Source of the DNA: Cupriavidus oxalaticus
GTDB lineage: Bacteria > Pseudomonadota > Gammaproteobacteria > Burkholderiales > Burkholderiaceae
Assembly: GCF_004768545.1 (NCBI RefSeq)
Contig: NZ_CP038639.1
Span: 310,001-374,000 of the forward strand
Direction: 5' to 3'
DNA: 64,000 nt
Of this stretch, positions 1-7,923 are shown in pieces. Within the stretch, counting starts at the first letter, position 1; every line of letters begins with the position of its first letter. Made by a program: the position numbers and the translations under genes. Below the pieces are notes generated by a model. It ran no database searches, was not told where the DNA came from, and worked only from the letters and a program-made list of their open reading frames with translations.

Positions 1-200
1 TCACCGCGCAGCACCTCTGAACGTAGGCGCTGACCGACCCGCCAATACAGCGTGGATAGCGCCGCATTGACAGTGACGGCAAGCCCTGCGCGGGCTTCAC
101 TGATGAGGCGTCGGATGTCGTCGATAATTTCGTCTGTTTCCGAGCCAGCGGCTAGAGTCGCCACGGAGGGTCGCCGCTTTGGTGAACGGTCACGAGTCAT
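1..200 (-). CDS. DUF1016 (YhcG-type) protein, N-terminal part, runs off window
   Basis: The reverse strand is open from an ATG at 200 to the left edge (66 codons). It reads a basic start (TRDRSPKRRPS), then LISEARAGLAVTVNAALSTL and YWRVGQRL. This pattern is characteristic of the DUF1016 N-terminal domain of YhcG-like proteins, which pair it with a C-terminal PD-(D/E)XK nuclease domain. A GAAGGA ribosome site lies just upstream (about 207-213). The nuclease half is outside the window, so function cannot be confirmed here. Confidence 0.75.
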   Translation of the reverse strand, partial: MTRDRSPKRRPSVATLAAGSETDEIIDDIRRLISEARAGLAVTVNAALSTLYWRVGQRLRSEVLRG

Positions 201-730
201 TGAAAAAATCCTTCACCAACGTACGGCTGACCGTAACCGAAGGTGGTCATAGAGCGTCTTGTACCGGCGATACAGGGTCCGACGTCCGGCCCCCTGTCCC
301 TGCCATTTCCGACTCCAGAAACGAAAAAACCGGCTTTCGCCGGCTTTTTCCCCCGCGCACCAGGTGGTCAAGCCACACCGACATCACGGATTAGTTGTTA
401 AGCAAATGCTAACCCGCTGCTGCGTTTTTTGCAATGGCTTGCTCGCCGAGTTCTGTTGTCGACAGGTCTCCAGGGCCGCTGAACGTTTGACCCGTTACAC
501 CCGCGCTGGCCAAGTGCGGCTCTGCCGCTGTCGCGACCGAAAAACGGTTGCAGGCCCCGGATTGGAGGATCCCATCCGCAACGGGCTGCCGCCTTTCGAC
601 GACCTCTACAGTTCCGCGCTTGCCTGCAACGCTCGGATAATAAAGGTGATGCAGGTGGTGCGGTTCTCCCGACAGTGCTGTAATGGGCTCCCGCAGGAGA
701 GTCAATCATGGAATAGATGGTGCAGGCGCA
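201..730. other. Intergenic region between DUF1016 gene and SOS box
   Basis: No convincing gene. It holds one strong hairpin terminator (324-350). A 98-codon minus-strand open frame (409-705) has no recognisable motif and no good ribosome site, and I do not call it. Confidence 0.5.
324..350. terminator. Bidirectional Rho-independent terminator
   Basis: A GCCGG/CCGGC stem with a TTTC loop is flanked by an A-run on the left and a T-run on the right, so it could stop transcription in either direction. It lies upstream of the DUF1016 gene and far upstream of imuA, insulating the two. Confidence 0.7.
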
Positions 731-750
731 TACTGTATAAATATACAGTA
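731..750. promoter_or_regulatory. LexA (SOS) box upstream of imuA
   Basis: TACTGTATAAATATACAGTA is a near-perfect match to the proteobacterial LexA consensus (CTGT-N8-ACAG) and is almost fully palindromic. It ends 21 bp before the imuA start, the usual place for repression of the imuA-imuB-dnaE2 cassette. The damage-inducible promoter must overlap it. Confidence 0.93.
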
Positions 751-771
751 CACTGTTAGCAGGAGTTCGCC

Positions 772-1476
772 ATGCTATCCGTCGCCCCAGAAACCATTCA
801 TCCGTCACTTTGGCTTGCCTCCCAGCTTGCTCGAGGAAGCGCACGCACCGTTCCGACTGGATATCAGTTGCTCGACAAGGAGCTTCCCGGTGGCGGCTGG
901 CCTATTGGTTGCCTGACGGAATTATTGGAGCGCCAACCCGGCATCGGCGAGTTGCGCTTGCTACGTCCTGCGCTCGTTGCGCGCTCGAACCGCCCGGTCG
1001 CGCTTCTGGCACCGCCGCACGCGCCTCAAGCGTTGGCGCTCGCCAACTGGGGCGTCCCGTCCGCGCAGATTCTCTGGGTCGAAACCCGGCACACCGCTGA
1101 CGCGCTGTGGGCTGCGGGGCAGATCTTGCGCGCCGGAACCTGCGGGGCGCTCGTCTTTTGGCAGTCGCATCTGCGTAACGATGCGCTTCGGCGTCTGCAT
1201 CTTGCCGCCCAAGCCTCGGATGTCCTTTTCTTCGTTGTTCGTCCGACGGCCTGTGTACGCGATGCCTCGCCGGCGCCGCTGCGCCTGACATTGGAGCCTG
1301 CATCGGACGGCATTCGTGTGCAGTTCGTTAAGCGTCGAGGCCCGCAGCAGGAATCGCCGCTACACGTAGCCCTGCATCCCTCCCCCATTCTGTTGTATCG
1401 CCATGCTGCGCCTGTGGATCTGCCTGCGCCTGTCGTCCCTGCCCCTCGAAGTATTCCGGCCGAACTGGTCCACTGA
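772..1476 (+). CDS. imuA: ImuA, RecA-like accessory factor of the SOS mutasome
   Basis: 234 aa. The order imuA-imuB-dnaE2 behind a LexA box identifies it. The protein has the ImuA/SulA-like RecA-fold pattern: VPTGYQLLDKELPGGGWP near residues 27-44, then LLRPALVARS and a hydrophobic VLFFVV strand. ImuA is a damage-inducible partner of ImuB and DnaE2 in mutagenic translesion synthesis in the cytoplasm. AGGAG lies about 8 bp before the ATG. The 3' end overlaps imuB by 74 bp, so the two genes are translationally coupled. Confidence 0.9.
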   Translation: MLSVAPETIHPSLWLASQLARGSARTVPTGYQLLDKELPGGGWPIGCLTELLERQPGIGELRLLRPALVARSNRPVALLAPPHAPQALALANWGVPSAQILWVETRHTADALWAAGQILRAGTCGALVFWQSHLRNDALRRLHLAAQASDVLFFVVRPTACVRDASPAPLRLTLEPASDGIRVQFVKRRGPQQESPLHVALHPSPILLYRHAAPVDLPAPVVPAPRSIPAELVH

Positions 1477-2866
1477 GTTGGCGGTTGCTGTCCTGGACAA
1501 GGAGCGCGTGCATATGGCGTCGCCGCTGGCCATGGCGGCCGGCGTGAAGCCGGCAATGCGCCGCGGAGGCGTGCAGACGATCGCACCGCAGACCATTCTC
1601 TTTGACCGCGATGGTTGCGCCGAACAGGCGGCGCTCGAGCGAGTCACGATGGCGATGCTGCAGTTCTCGCCCAATGTCGCTACGTCCGAGGAGGCGGCGG
1701 TGCTTATCGACATCAGCACCACGCTGCGACTATTCGGCGGCGTCCGCAAGCTGCGGCAACAGATGCTGGCGGCCGTCAGGGCAATGGGGTTTAGTCCTGT
1801 CGCGGGATGCGCACCAACCGCAGAAGGCGCTTGGCTGCTTGCGCGTTCTGGCGGCGGAACGGCACTAAGTATGCCCACCTTGGTGCGAACGCTGGTCGGC
1901 ATGCCCGTTGCGATCCTGCCGGCGGCGCGGCCGTTTGATGAGTGGCTGGACGGACTTGGCTGCCGCACGCTGGGCGACCTGCGCCGGCTGCCGCGCGCAG
2001 GCTTGCAGCGCCGATGCGGCGCCGCCATCCTTGAGGCGTTGGATCGCGCTCATGGGGAAGCACCGGAAGTCTTCGAATGGGTCGAAGCTCCACCATCGTT
2101 TGACGCCGCGGTGGATCTTCCGGATAGGATCGAGAACGCTGAGTCCGCCCTTGCCTACCTTCGCGGCTTGCTGGTACAGATGGTCGGCTGGCTAACCGCC
2201 CGACACCTGGCCATCAAGCGGTTTGGGGTCGAACTTCGCCACGAGCGCGGCCGCGCTGCCATCGCACCAACGACGATTGAGATTGCGCTGGCCGAGCCCA
2301 ACTGGCATGAAGAGCATTTGGTTCGCCTGCTCAAGGAGCGTCTGACGCGGCTCACTGTCGAGGCGCCGATGATCGCCGTCGCGGTGTCTGCCATCGAGAC
2401 TGAGCCGGTGGCACCACCCAGCGATTCGTTGTTTCCCGAACCGGGCGGCACACCGGCGGACCATGCACGCCTGCTGGAGTTGCTGGTGGCACGCCTTGGC
2501 GCTGACAATGTCCGCCAACCGTGCTTGCGTGCCGACTACCGCCCAGAAGTCGCCAACGGCTGGCAGCCGGCCACTGACAAGCCGGCCAGCGCAACGTTGC
2601 CCGCTGGCCTGCCACGTCCCGTTTGGCTGCTCGGTAAGCCGGTGCCGCTGATTGAACGCGACCACCGCCCCTTCTATGGCTCGCCACTGCGTATCGTCTC
2701 GCCGCCCGAGCGCATCGAGTCGGGCTGGTGGGGAGGCCAGCTGGTGACACGCGACTATTTCGTTGCGGAGGCGAAGGACCACACCTGCTACTGGATCTTT
2801 CAGGAACGGATGGGCAGCCGCGAAGGCGACGAAGCTCGGTGGTATCTGCATGGCCTCTTCGGCTGA
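1403..2866 (+). CDS. imuB: ImuB, inactive Y-family polymerase-like mutasome hub
   Basis: 487 aa. It starts MLRLWICLRLSSLPLEVF, the usual ImuB opening, and has a Y-family fold: palm segment LIDISTTLRLFGG near residue 100, a helix-hairpin-helix region (LGCRTLGDLRRLPRAGL, about 185-202) and a little-finger region. The acidic catalytic residues of DinB-type polymerases are not apparent, as expected for ImuB, which bridges DnaE2 and the beta clamp. The C-terminus keeps the conserved region ending YWIFQER...WYLHGLFG. It sits within the SOS operon, overlapping imuA and ending 5 bp before dnaE2. Confidence 0.92.
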   Translation: MLRLWICLRLSSLPLEVFRPNWSTELAVAVLDKERVHMASPLAMAAGVKPAMRRGGVQTIAPQTILFDRDGCAEQAALERVTMAMLQFSPNVATSEEAAVLIDISTTLRLFGGVRKLRQQMLAAVRAMGFSPVAGCAPTAEGAWLLARSGGGTALSMPTLVRTLVGMPVAILPAARPFDEWLDGLGCRTLGDLRRLPRAGLQRRCGAAILEALDRAHGEAPEVFEWVEAPPSFDAAVDLPDRIENAESALAYLRGLLVQMVGWLTARHLAIKRFGVELRHERGRAAIAPTTIEIALAEPNWHEEHLVRLLKERLTRLTVEAPMIAVAVSAIETEPVAPPSDSLFPEPGGTPADHARLLELLVARLGADNVRQPCLRADYRPEVANGWQPATDKPASATLPAGLPRPVWLLGKPVPLIERDHRPFYGSPLRIVSPPERIESGWWGGQLVTRDYFVAEAKDHTCYWIFQERMGSREGDEARWYLHGLFG

Positions 2867-2871
2867 TAGCC

Positions 2872-5800
2872 ATGGACATCAACGCCACGGCAGGTCTGCC
2901 CGACTACGCGGAACTGCACTGCCGCTCCAACTTCTCCTTTCTCGCCGGCGCCTCACGACCGGAGGAACTCGCTGAGCGCGCCGCCCAGTTGGGCTACCAC
3001 GCACTAGCCATCACCGACGAGTGCTCGCTGGCGGGCATTGTTCGCGCCCACACTGAGGCCAAGAACGCCGGCCTTCGCCTTGTCGTCGGCGCATGGTTCC
3101 GTCTGCAGAACGCCGATGGCTCTTCCGCGCTCTCATTCCTTGCGCTCGCCCGGAACCGTGAAGGCTATGGAAATCTGTGCGAACTGATCACGCTCGCGCG
3201 CATGCGCGCCGCCAAGGGTTCCTATGTGCTGACACCACGCGACTTGGCCGCGCCCGAAGCGCCGTCCGAGCATCTGAAGGGGCTGCCGGATTGCTTGATC
3301 GTGTTCACGCCGGACTATGGCGTGGCGGCCGAGAAGCTGGAGGCGCAATCGGCATGGGTGAGCGCGACCTTTGCCGGCAGGGCATGGATGGGATTGAGTC
3401 TGCTCTACAAGCCGATGGACGATATTCACCGCGGCACGGTCGAGGCTGCCGCGGCGCGCCATCACCTGCGCATCGTCGCCACCGGTAACGTCACCATGCA
3501 CGTCCGCTCGCGCAAGCCGCTGCATGACGTGCTGACCGCCATCCGTGTGCATCGCCCCGTTCCCGAGTGTGGGTATGACCTGCTGCCTAACGCCGAGCAG
3601 CACCTGCGCTCCCGCTTGCGGCTCGCAAACCTTTACCCGCACCGCTACCTGACGGAGTCGGTCCACATCGCAAACCTGTGCCAGTTCACGCTGGACGAGC
3701 TCCGTTATGAGTATCCCGAGGAAGTGATCCCGGATGGCGTCACGCCGTCTGACTATCTGCGGGAAGAAGCCTATGTCGGCGCGCACCGTCGCTATCCGGC
3801 AGGCATCCCCCTTGCCGTCCAGCAGCAGCTCGAGCATGAACTCGCACTGATCCGCGACATGTCGTACGAACCCTATTTCCTGACGGTCTACGACATCGTT
3901 CGGTTTGCCCGCTCCCACGGCATCCTATGCCAGGGGCGTGGTTCCGCAGCCAATTCGGCCGTCTGCTACTGTCTCGGCATCACCGAAGTTGACCCAGCGC
4001 GCGGCAACCTGCTGTTCGAGCGGTTCATCTCAAAGGAGCGTGCCGAGCCGCCCGATATCGACGTCGACTTCGAGCACCAGCGCCGCGAGGAAGTTATCCA
4101 GTACCTGTATCGCAAGTACGGGCGCGATCGTGCCGCACTGGCCGCTGCGGTGACGACCTACCGGCCTCGCAGCGCACTGCGCGACACCGGCAAGGCGCTT
4201 GGCGTGGACCCTGCCATCGTCGACCTGGTAGCGAAGTCCCACCATTGGTTCGACAGCAAAGCGGACCTGCTCAGGCGTTTTGGCGAAAGCGGCGTGGATC
4301 CGGAAGCGGAACTGTCCCAACGCTGGGCACACATGGCCGTGTCGCTGCTTGGCTTCCCGCGCCACCTTTCCCAGCACACAGGCGGATTTGTGCTCGCGCG
4401 GGGCAAGCTTTCCAGGCTGGTGCCAATCGAGAACGCAGCGATGGCCGATCGCAGCGTGATTCAGTGGGACAAGGACGACCTGGACGCCTTGGGGCTGCTA
4501 AAGGTTGACGTCCTCGCGCTTGGCATGCTGTCTGCGATCCGGCGTGCCCTGGACTTGGTGACCCAACAACGCGGTGAAGCCTTTGAGCTCCAGGACATCC
4601 CGGCGGAAGATCCGAAGACCTATGAGATGATCTCGCGAGCCGATACGGTCGGCGTCTTCCAGATCGAATCCCGCGCCCAGATGTCGATGCTGCCCCGCTT
4701 GAAGCCGCGCACCTTCTATGACCTCGTCATCGAAGTGGCGATCGTTAGGCCCGGGCCGGTTCAGGGTGGCATGGTGCATCCCTACTTGCGCCGCCGGCAG
4801 GGCCTGGAGCCGGTCAGCTATCCGAGCCCGGAGATGGAGCAAGCCCTGTCCCGGACACTTGGTGTGCCGATCTTTCAGGAACAGGTGATGCAGGTAGCCA
4901 TGCTGGCAGCTGGCTTCTCAGCTGGGGAAGCGGATCAACTGCGTCGCGCCATGGCGGCCTGGAAGCGAAAAGGTGGGTTGGAGCGATACCACGAACGCAT
5001 TGTGACGGGCATGCTCGAGCGCGGCTACGATCTGGAGTTCGCGGAGAGCATCTTCTGGCAGATCCAGGGCTTTGGCGAGTACGGCTTTCCGGAAAGCCAT
5101 GCCGCAAGTTTTGCCCTTCTCGTCTACGCGAGTGCCTGGCTCAAGTGCCACGAGCCTGCCGCCTTCCTCTGCGCCATGCTCAATAGCCAGCCGATGGGCT
5201 TCTACACGCCATCTCAGCTGGTACAGGACGCAAAGCGCCATGGCGTCACGGTTCTTCCAGTTGATGTGACAGTGAGTGGCTGGGACGCCAGCCTGGAGCG
5301 TCACGATGGCTCCGTGCCGGCCGTACGCCTGGGCCTTTCACAGCTGAGGAGCATGCGCCGCGACGCGGCTGAACGCATCGAAACGGCACGCGCCATCCGG
5401 CCCTTTGCCTCCGTCAAGGATCTCACCCGCAGAGCTTCGCTAGACCGGCACGATGTCAATGTACTGGCCGCAGGGAATGCGTTGATTGGCCTGACCGGTA
5501 GTCGACGCCAGGCAATGTGGCAGGCGGCAGCAGCAGTCCCTGACAAGGACCTGCTGCGGCCCGCGGATCTGGACGAGCCAATGCCCGAACTCTCACAGCC
5601 GACGGAAGGCGAGGAGATCGTCAGCGACTATCGCTCACTTGGCCTTACGCTGAACCGCCACCCGCTTGCCTTGCTCCGCCACAAGCTTGCCACGTTGCGC
5701 TTTGTGCCCGCCGAGGTGCTTGCCACCTATGCCACGCGACAGATTGCCCGTGGCTGCGGAATCGTGACCGTACGGCAGCGGCCGAGCACGGCGAACGGTG

Positions 5801-6021
5801 TGGTGTTCTTGTCATTGGAGGACGAAACTGGCACCGTCAGCGTCATCGTCTGGCCGTCCATCCTGGAGAGGCACCGACGCGAGGTATTGACGGCCTCGCT
5901 GCTCGGTGTCTATGGTCAGTGGCAATGCGAAGGCGAGGTGCGACACCTGATCGCACAACGCTTTGTCGACTTGTCGCCCATGCTTGGATCCCTGGACACC
6001 GCGAGCAGGAATTTCTGTTAG
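2872..6021 (+). CDS. dnaE2: DnaE2, error-prone DNA polymerase III alpha subunit
   Basis: 1049 aa from the ATG at 2872, 5 bp after the imuB stop; an upstream in-frame extension would run into imuB. Order: an N-terminal PHP domain (YAELHCRSNFSFLAGAS, then ALAITDECSLAG), the PolIII-alpha palm with PDIDVDF acidic residues near 394-400, fingers (RPGPVQGGMVHPYLRRRQG; GFGEYGFPESHAASFA), helix-hairpin-helix and a C-terminal OB fold (about 955-1000, EDETGTVSVIVWP). It performs translesion synthesis with ImuA and ImuB. It is regulated by the LexA box at 731-750 as the last gene of the cassette. Confidence 0.95.
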   Translation: MDINATAGLPDYAELHCRSNFSFLAGASRPEELAERAAQLGYHALAITDECSLAGIVRAHTEAKNAGLRLVVGAWFRLQNADGSSALSFLALARNREGYGNLCELITLARMRAAKGSYVLTPRDLAAPEAPSEHLKGLPDCLIVFTPDYGVAAEKLEAQSAWVSATFAGRAWMGLSLLYKPMDDIHRGTVEAAAARHHLRIVATGNVTMHVRSRKPLHDVLTAIRVHRPVPECGYDLLPNAEQHLRSRLRLANLYPHRYLTESVHIANLCQFTLDELRYEYPEEVIPDGVTPSDYLREEAYVGAHRRYPAGIPLAVQQQLEHELALIRDMSYEPYFLTVYDIVRFARSHGILCQGRGSAANSAVCYCLGITEVDPARGNLLFERFISKERAEPPDIDVDFEHQRREEVIQYLYRKYGRDRAALAAAVTTYRPRSALRDTGKALGVDPAIVDLVAKSHHWFDSKADLLRRFGESGVDPEAELSQRWAHMAVSLLGFPRHLSQHTGGFVLARGKLSRLVPIENAAMADRSVIQWDKDDLDALGLLKVDVLALGMLSAIRRALDLVTQQRGEAFELQDIPAEDPKTYEMISRADTVGVFQIESRAQMSMLPRLKPRTFYDLVIEVAIVRPGPVQGGMVHPYLRRRQGLEPVSYPSPEMEQALSRTLGVPIFQEQVMQVAMLAAGFSAGEADQLRRAMAAWKRKGGLERYHERIVTGMLERGYDLEFAESIFWQIQGFGEYGFPESHAASFALLVYASAWLKCHEPAAFLCAMLNSQPMGFYTPSQLVQDAKRHGVTVLPVDVTVSGWDASLERHDGSVPAVRLGLSQLRSMRRDAAERIETARAIRPFASVKDLTRRASLDRHDVNVLAAGNALIGLTGSRRQAMWQAAAAVPDKDLLRPADLDEPMPELSQPTEGEEIVSDYRSLGLTLNRHPLALLRHKLATLRFVPAEVLATYATRQIARGCGIVTVRQRPSTANGVVFLSLEDETGTVSVIVWPSILERHRREVLTASLLGVYGQWQCEGEVRHLIAQRFVDLSPMLGSLDTASRNFC

Positions 6022-6041
6022 CGGTTTCCTCGTTGCCCTCA

Positions 6042-6494
6042 TCAGGAACCCGAAGACTGTCGCCCACGTGAGGCCTGAAATTCGGCAATGAATTGGATTG
6101 CCTGTTCGCACTGATCAAGCGAAAGGGCATGGATGCTGGGGCTGTCGACTGGAATGTGGAGCGATGCAATCAGCCACTTCATTGCCTTGCCCCGAGCCTC
6201 AAAGGCATTGACACCGTCTCGCCGCATCTTCGCTGCGACCAGCGGCTCGAGAGCATCGTGCAGTTGGCTCTTCTTTTCACGCAATGCGGCGTCGGCCAAC
6301 CGTCCAAGCGGCGTATGGTGCTTGCTTCGCGCACGCACGCCGATCCAGGCATGGCACGGAGAACAGATCCACACCGGCCCGTGGTCTTCCTGATAGGGAT
6401 AGGTCTCTTCTCCCATGCGGGCAAGAACCGCCTTCCCGCCGCAGTAATCACAGAGGGGCTGAGGAGGCGCAGGGATGGGTCGGCCAACACGCAT
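6042..6494 (-). CDS. DUF3268-like zinc-finger protein
   Basis: 150 aa. A CxxC (CDYCGGKAVL, residues 15-24) and a second CxxC (CSPCHAWIG) surround the segment GPVWIC. After these comes HTPLGRLADAALREKK, the signature of the zinc-finger-containing DUF3268 family found in phages and bacterial accessory DNA. The start at 6494 was chosen because the finger begins a few residues later; upstream codons look like a random frame. It is convergent with dnaE2 and downstream of the SRAP gene on the same strand. Function is unknown; nucleic-acid binding is inferred. Confidence 0.7.
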   Translation of the reverse strand: MRVGRPIPAPPQPLCDYCGGKAVLARMGEETYPYQEDHGPVWICSPCHAWIGVRARSKHHTPLGRLADAALREKKSQLHDALEPLVAAKMRRDGVNAFEARGKAMKWLIASLHIPVDSPSIHALSLDQCEQAIQFIAEFQASRGRQSSGS

Positions 6495-6562
6495 GAATAC
6501 ACCGAGTCGCGCAATGCAGGAAGTGAGCGATTCTATGGCAGGGGGTCGGGATCCCTGGTTCC

Positions 6563-7528
6563 CTATGCCGCCAAGCGGTGCTCGTAGTATGGCTGGTCCC
6601 GGTCGTCCAGGATGGCATCGAGCGCGGCCAGGTCTTCCGGGTCGGGATTCAACCAGGCGTCCACATGCTCCGGTTTGACCGGTACGATACAACGATCATG
6701 CCCTGCAGCCGATACCTCAGCGGGCGGCTCGTCCGTGATGGCAGCGAAGGAATAGAGATCCGCCTCGCCCTCTTCTCCTTTGCTGAACGACCAGAGACAC
6801 GCCACCAACATGTGCTGCTGCGGCTTGGGCCTGAATTCCAGCACCACGTTCTCTTCCTGTTCGCCAGGCGCCAGCTCTCGCTGTTCCAAGCGATGGCGTG
6901 CGACATTCTCGTAGAACGCATTGACGATCATGATGCCGTGGCGATAGCCATATAGCTGGCGCCAAGCCTTCTTGAGGTTGTCCCTGCGCGCATTGTACGA
7001 TCCGTTTTTTTGTCGCTCGATCGCCGGCGTCCACCCCGGCAGCCTGCATTGGTAGCGCATCGGGATTACGACACGCTGGCCATCCTGCATCACCATGACC
7101 GGGGCGTAGTGACCAGGGAAGATACGGGAATCACGATCCAGCAGATCCGTGCGCTGCAGGTCGGCAAGACTGCGTTGCGCCCGCGCGATCTTGTCCGTCG
7201 CGATGCGTTGATCGTTCTCCGCCTTCTTGGTCGGCTTGGCTACCAAGGCTCGCTCCGCCGTCGTCAGCCGCGTCTTCTGCTGGAACAGTTCGGTCTCCAA
7301 CGCGGTCGCCTGCTCCTTATCACCCGCCGCAACCAGGTCGGCAACAGCGCGCTCCTTTTCGTCAATCGGAGCCAGGAACGCGGCACGCATGGCTTTCGGA
7401 AGCTTGGACCAGCCCCCGTCCCGGCGCGTCTGCCAGAACAGTTCGACAAAATGCTCAAAGCTGACACCGGCACCGAACTCCCGAACGAACTTCCTGTAGT
7501 CGGCCTGAATTTGCGCGGAATAGCACAT
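6563..7528 (-). CDS. SRAP/HMCES-family abasic-site DNA-protein crosslinking protein, long form
   Basis: 321 aa from the ATG that places the catalytic cysteine at position 2 (MCYSAQ). SRAP proteins need Cys2 exposed after Met removal to crosslink abasic sites in single-stranded DNA, so earlier in-frame starts were rejected. Further SRAP signatures are NARRDNL (binding Asn), VNAFYENV (Glu) and HDRCIVPVKPEHVDAWLNP. A lysine/glutamate-rich helical stretch of about 80 residues (roughly 85-160) is inserted after the first block and looks coiled-coil. It makes this protein about 100 aa longer than E. coli YedK. It lies between the mutasome and LigD, consistent with repair. Confidence 0.88.
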   Translation of the reverse strand: MCYSAQIQADYRKFVREFGAGVSFEHFVELFWQTRRDGGWSKLPKAMRAAFLAPIDEKERAVADLVAAGDKEQATALETELFQQKTRLTTAERALVAKPTKKAENDQRIATDKIARAQRSLADLQRTDLLDRDSRIFPGHYAPVMVMQDGQRVVIPMRYQCRLPGWTPAIERQKNGSYNARRDNLKKAWRQLYGYRHGIMIVNAFYENVARHRLEQRELAPGEQEENVVLEFRPKPQQHMLVACLWSFSKGEEGEADLYSFAAITDEPPAEVSAAGHDRCIVPVKPEHVDAWLNPDPEDLAALDAILDDRDQPYYEHRLAA

Positions 7529-7704
7529 CGCAGTCACCGTGGCGTTGTCGTCTGAAGACCCCATTTTAGTGGTGGCTGCCCCACCCCGCGCAAATAGCGC
7601 TTCCTCTTCGCTCAGCGGGTTGGTCAAGCTTGTCAGACACCGCCTTATACAGCGCTTCCAGACCGCGGCCTAGACTTCAAGCATATGGCAACCAAGGAGT
7701 CAAC

Positions 7705-7923
7705 ATGCCCAATGTTCATGTGGTGCCAAGTGGCGATCAGTGGAAAGTGGAAGTCGAGGGTGGCGCACAGGCCCCTTCTACGTTTGACAACCAAGACGCC
7801 GCGATTACGTCGGGGACGACGTTGGCCAAACGTCTGCAGGTAGAGCTAATCGTCCATGGGAAGGATGGAGCGATCCGCATGCGAAACTCCTATGGCAACG
7901 ACCCGCGGGACGTCAAAGGCTAA
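7705..7923 (+). CDS. DUF2188 small protein
   Basis: 72 aa, from the ATG preceded by AAGGAG. The sequence (VHVVPSGDQWKVEVEGG, later VHGKDGAIRMRNSYGNDPR) matches the DUF2188 pattern of a short beta-rich domain ending in a DG...I..RNSYG motif. Its 3' end overlaps the ligD start by 32 bp, so it is probably co-expressed with the ligase. The family has no firm function. Confidence 0.8.
   Translation: MPNVHVVPSGDQWKVEVEGGAQAPSTFDNQDAAITSGTTLAKRLQVELIVHGKDGAIRMRNSYGNDPRDVKG

Noticed and set aside
409..705. 98-codon minus-strand frame divergent from imuA
   Set aside because: It shares the SOS promoter region but has no recognisable motif or ribosome site, so I cannot support it as a gene.
2728..2871. 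In-frame upstream extension of dnaE2
   Set aside because: It overlaps the imuB coding end. The ATG at 2872 lies 5 bp after the imuB stop and begins the conserved PHP opening.
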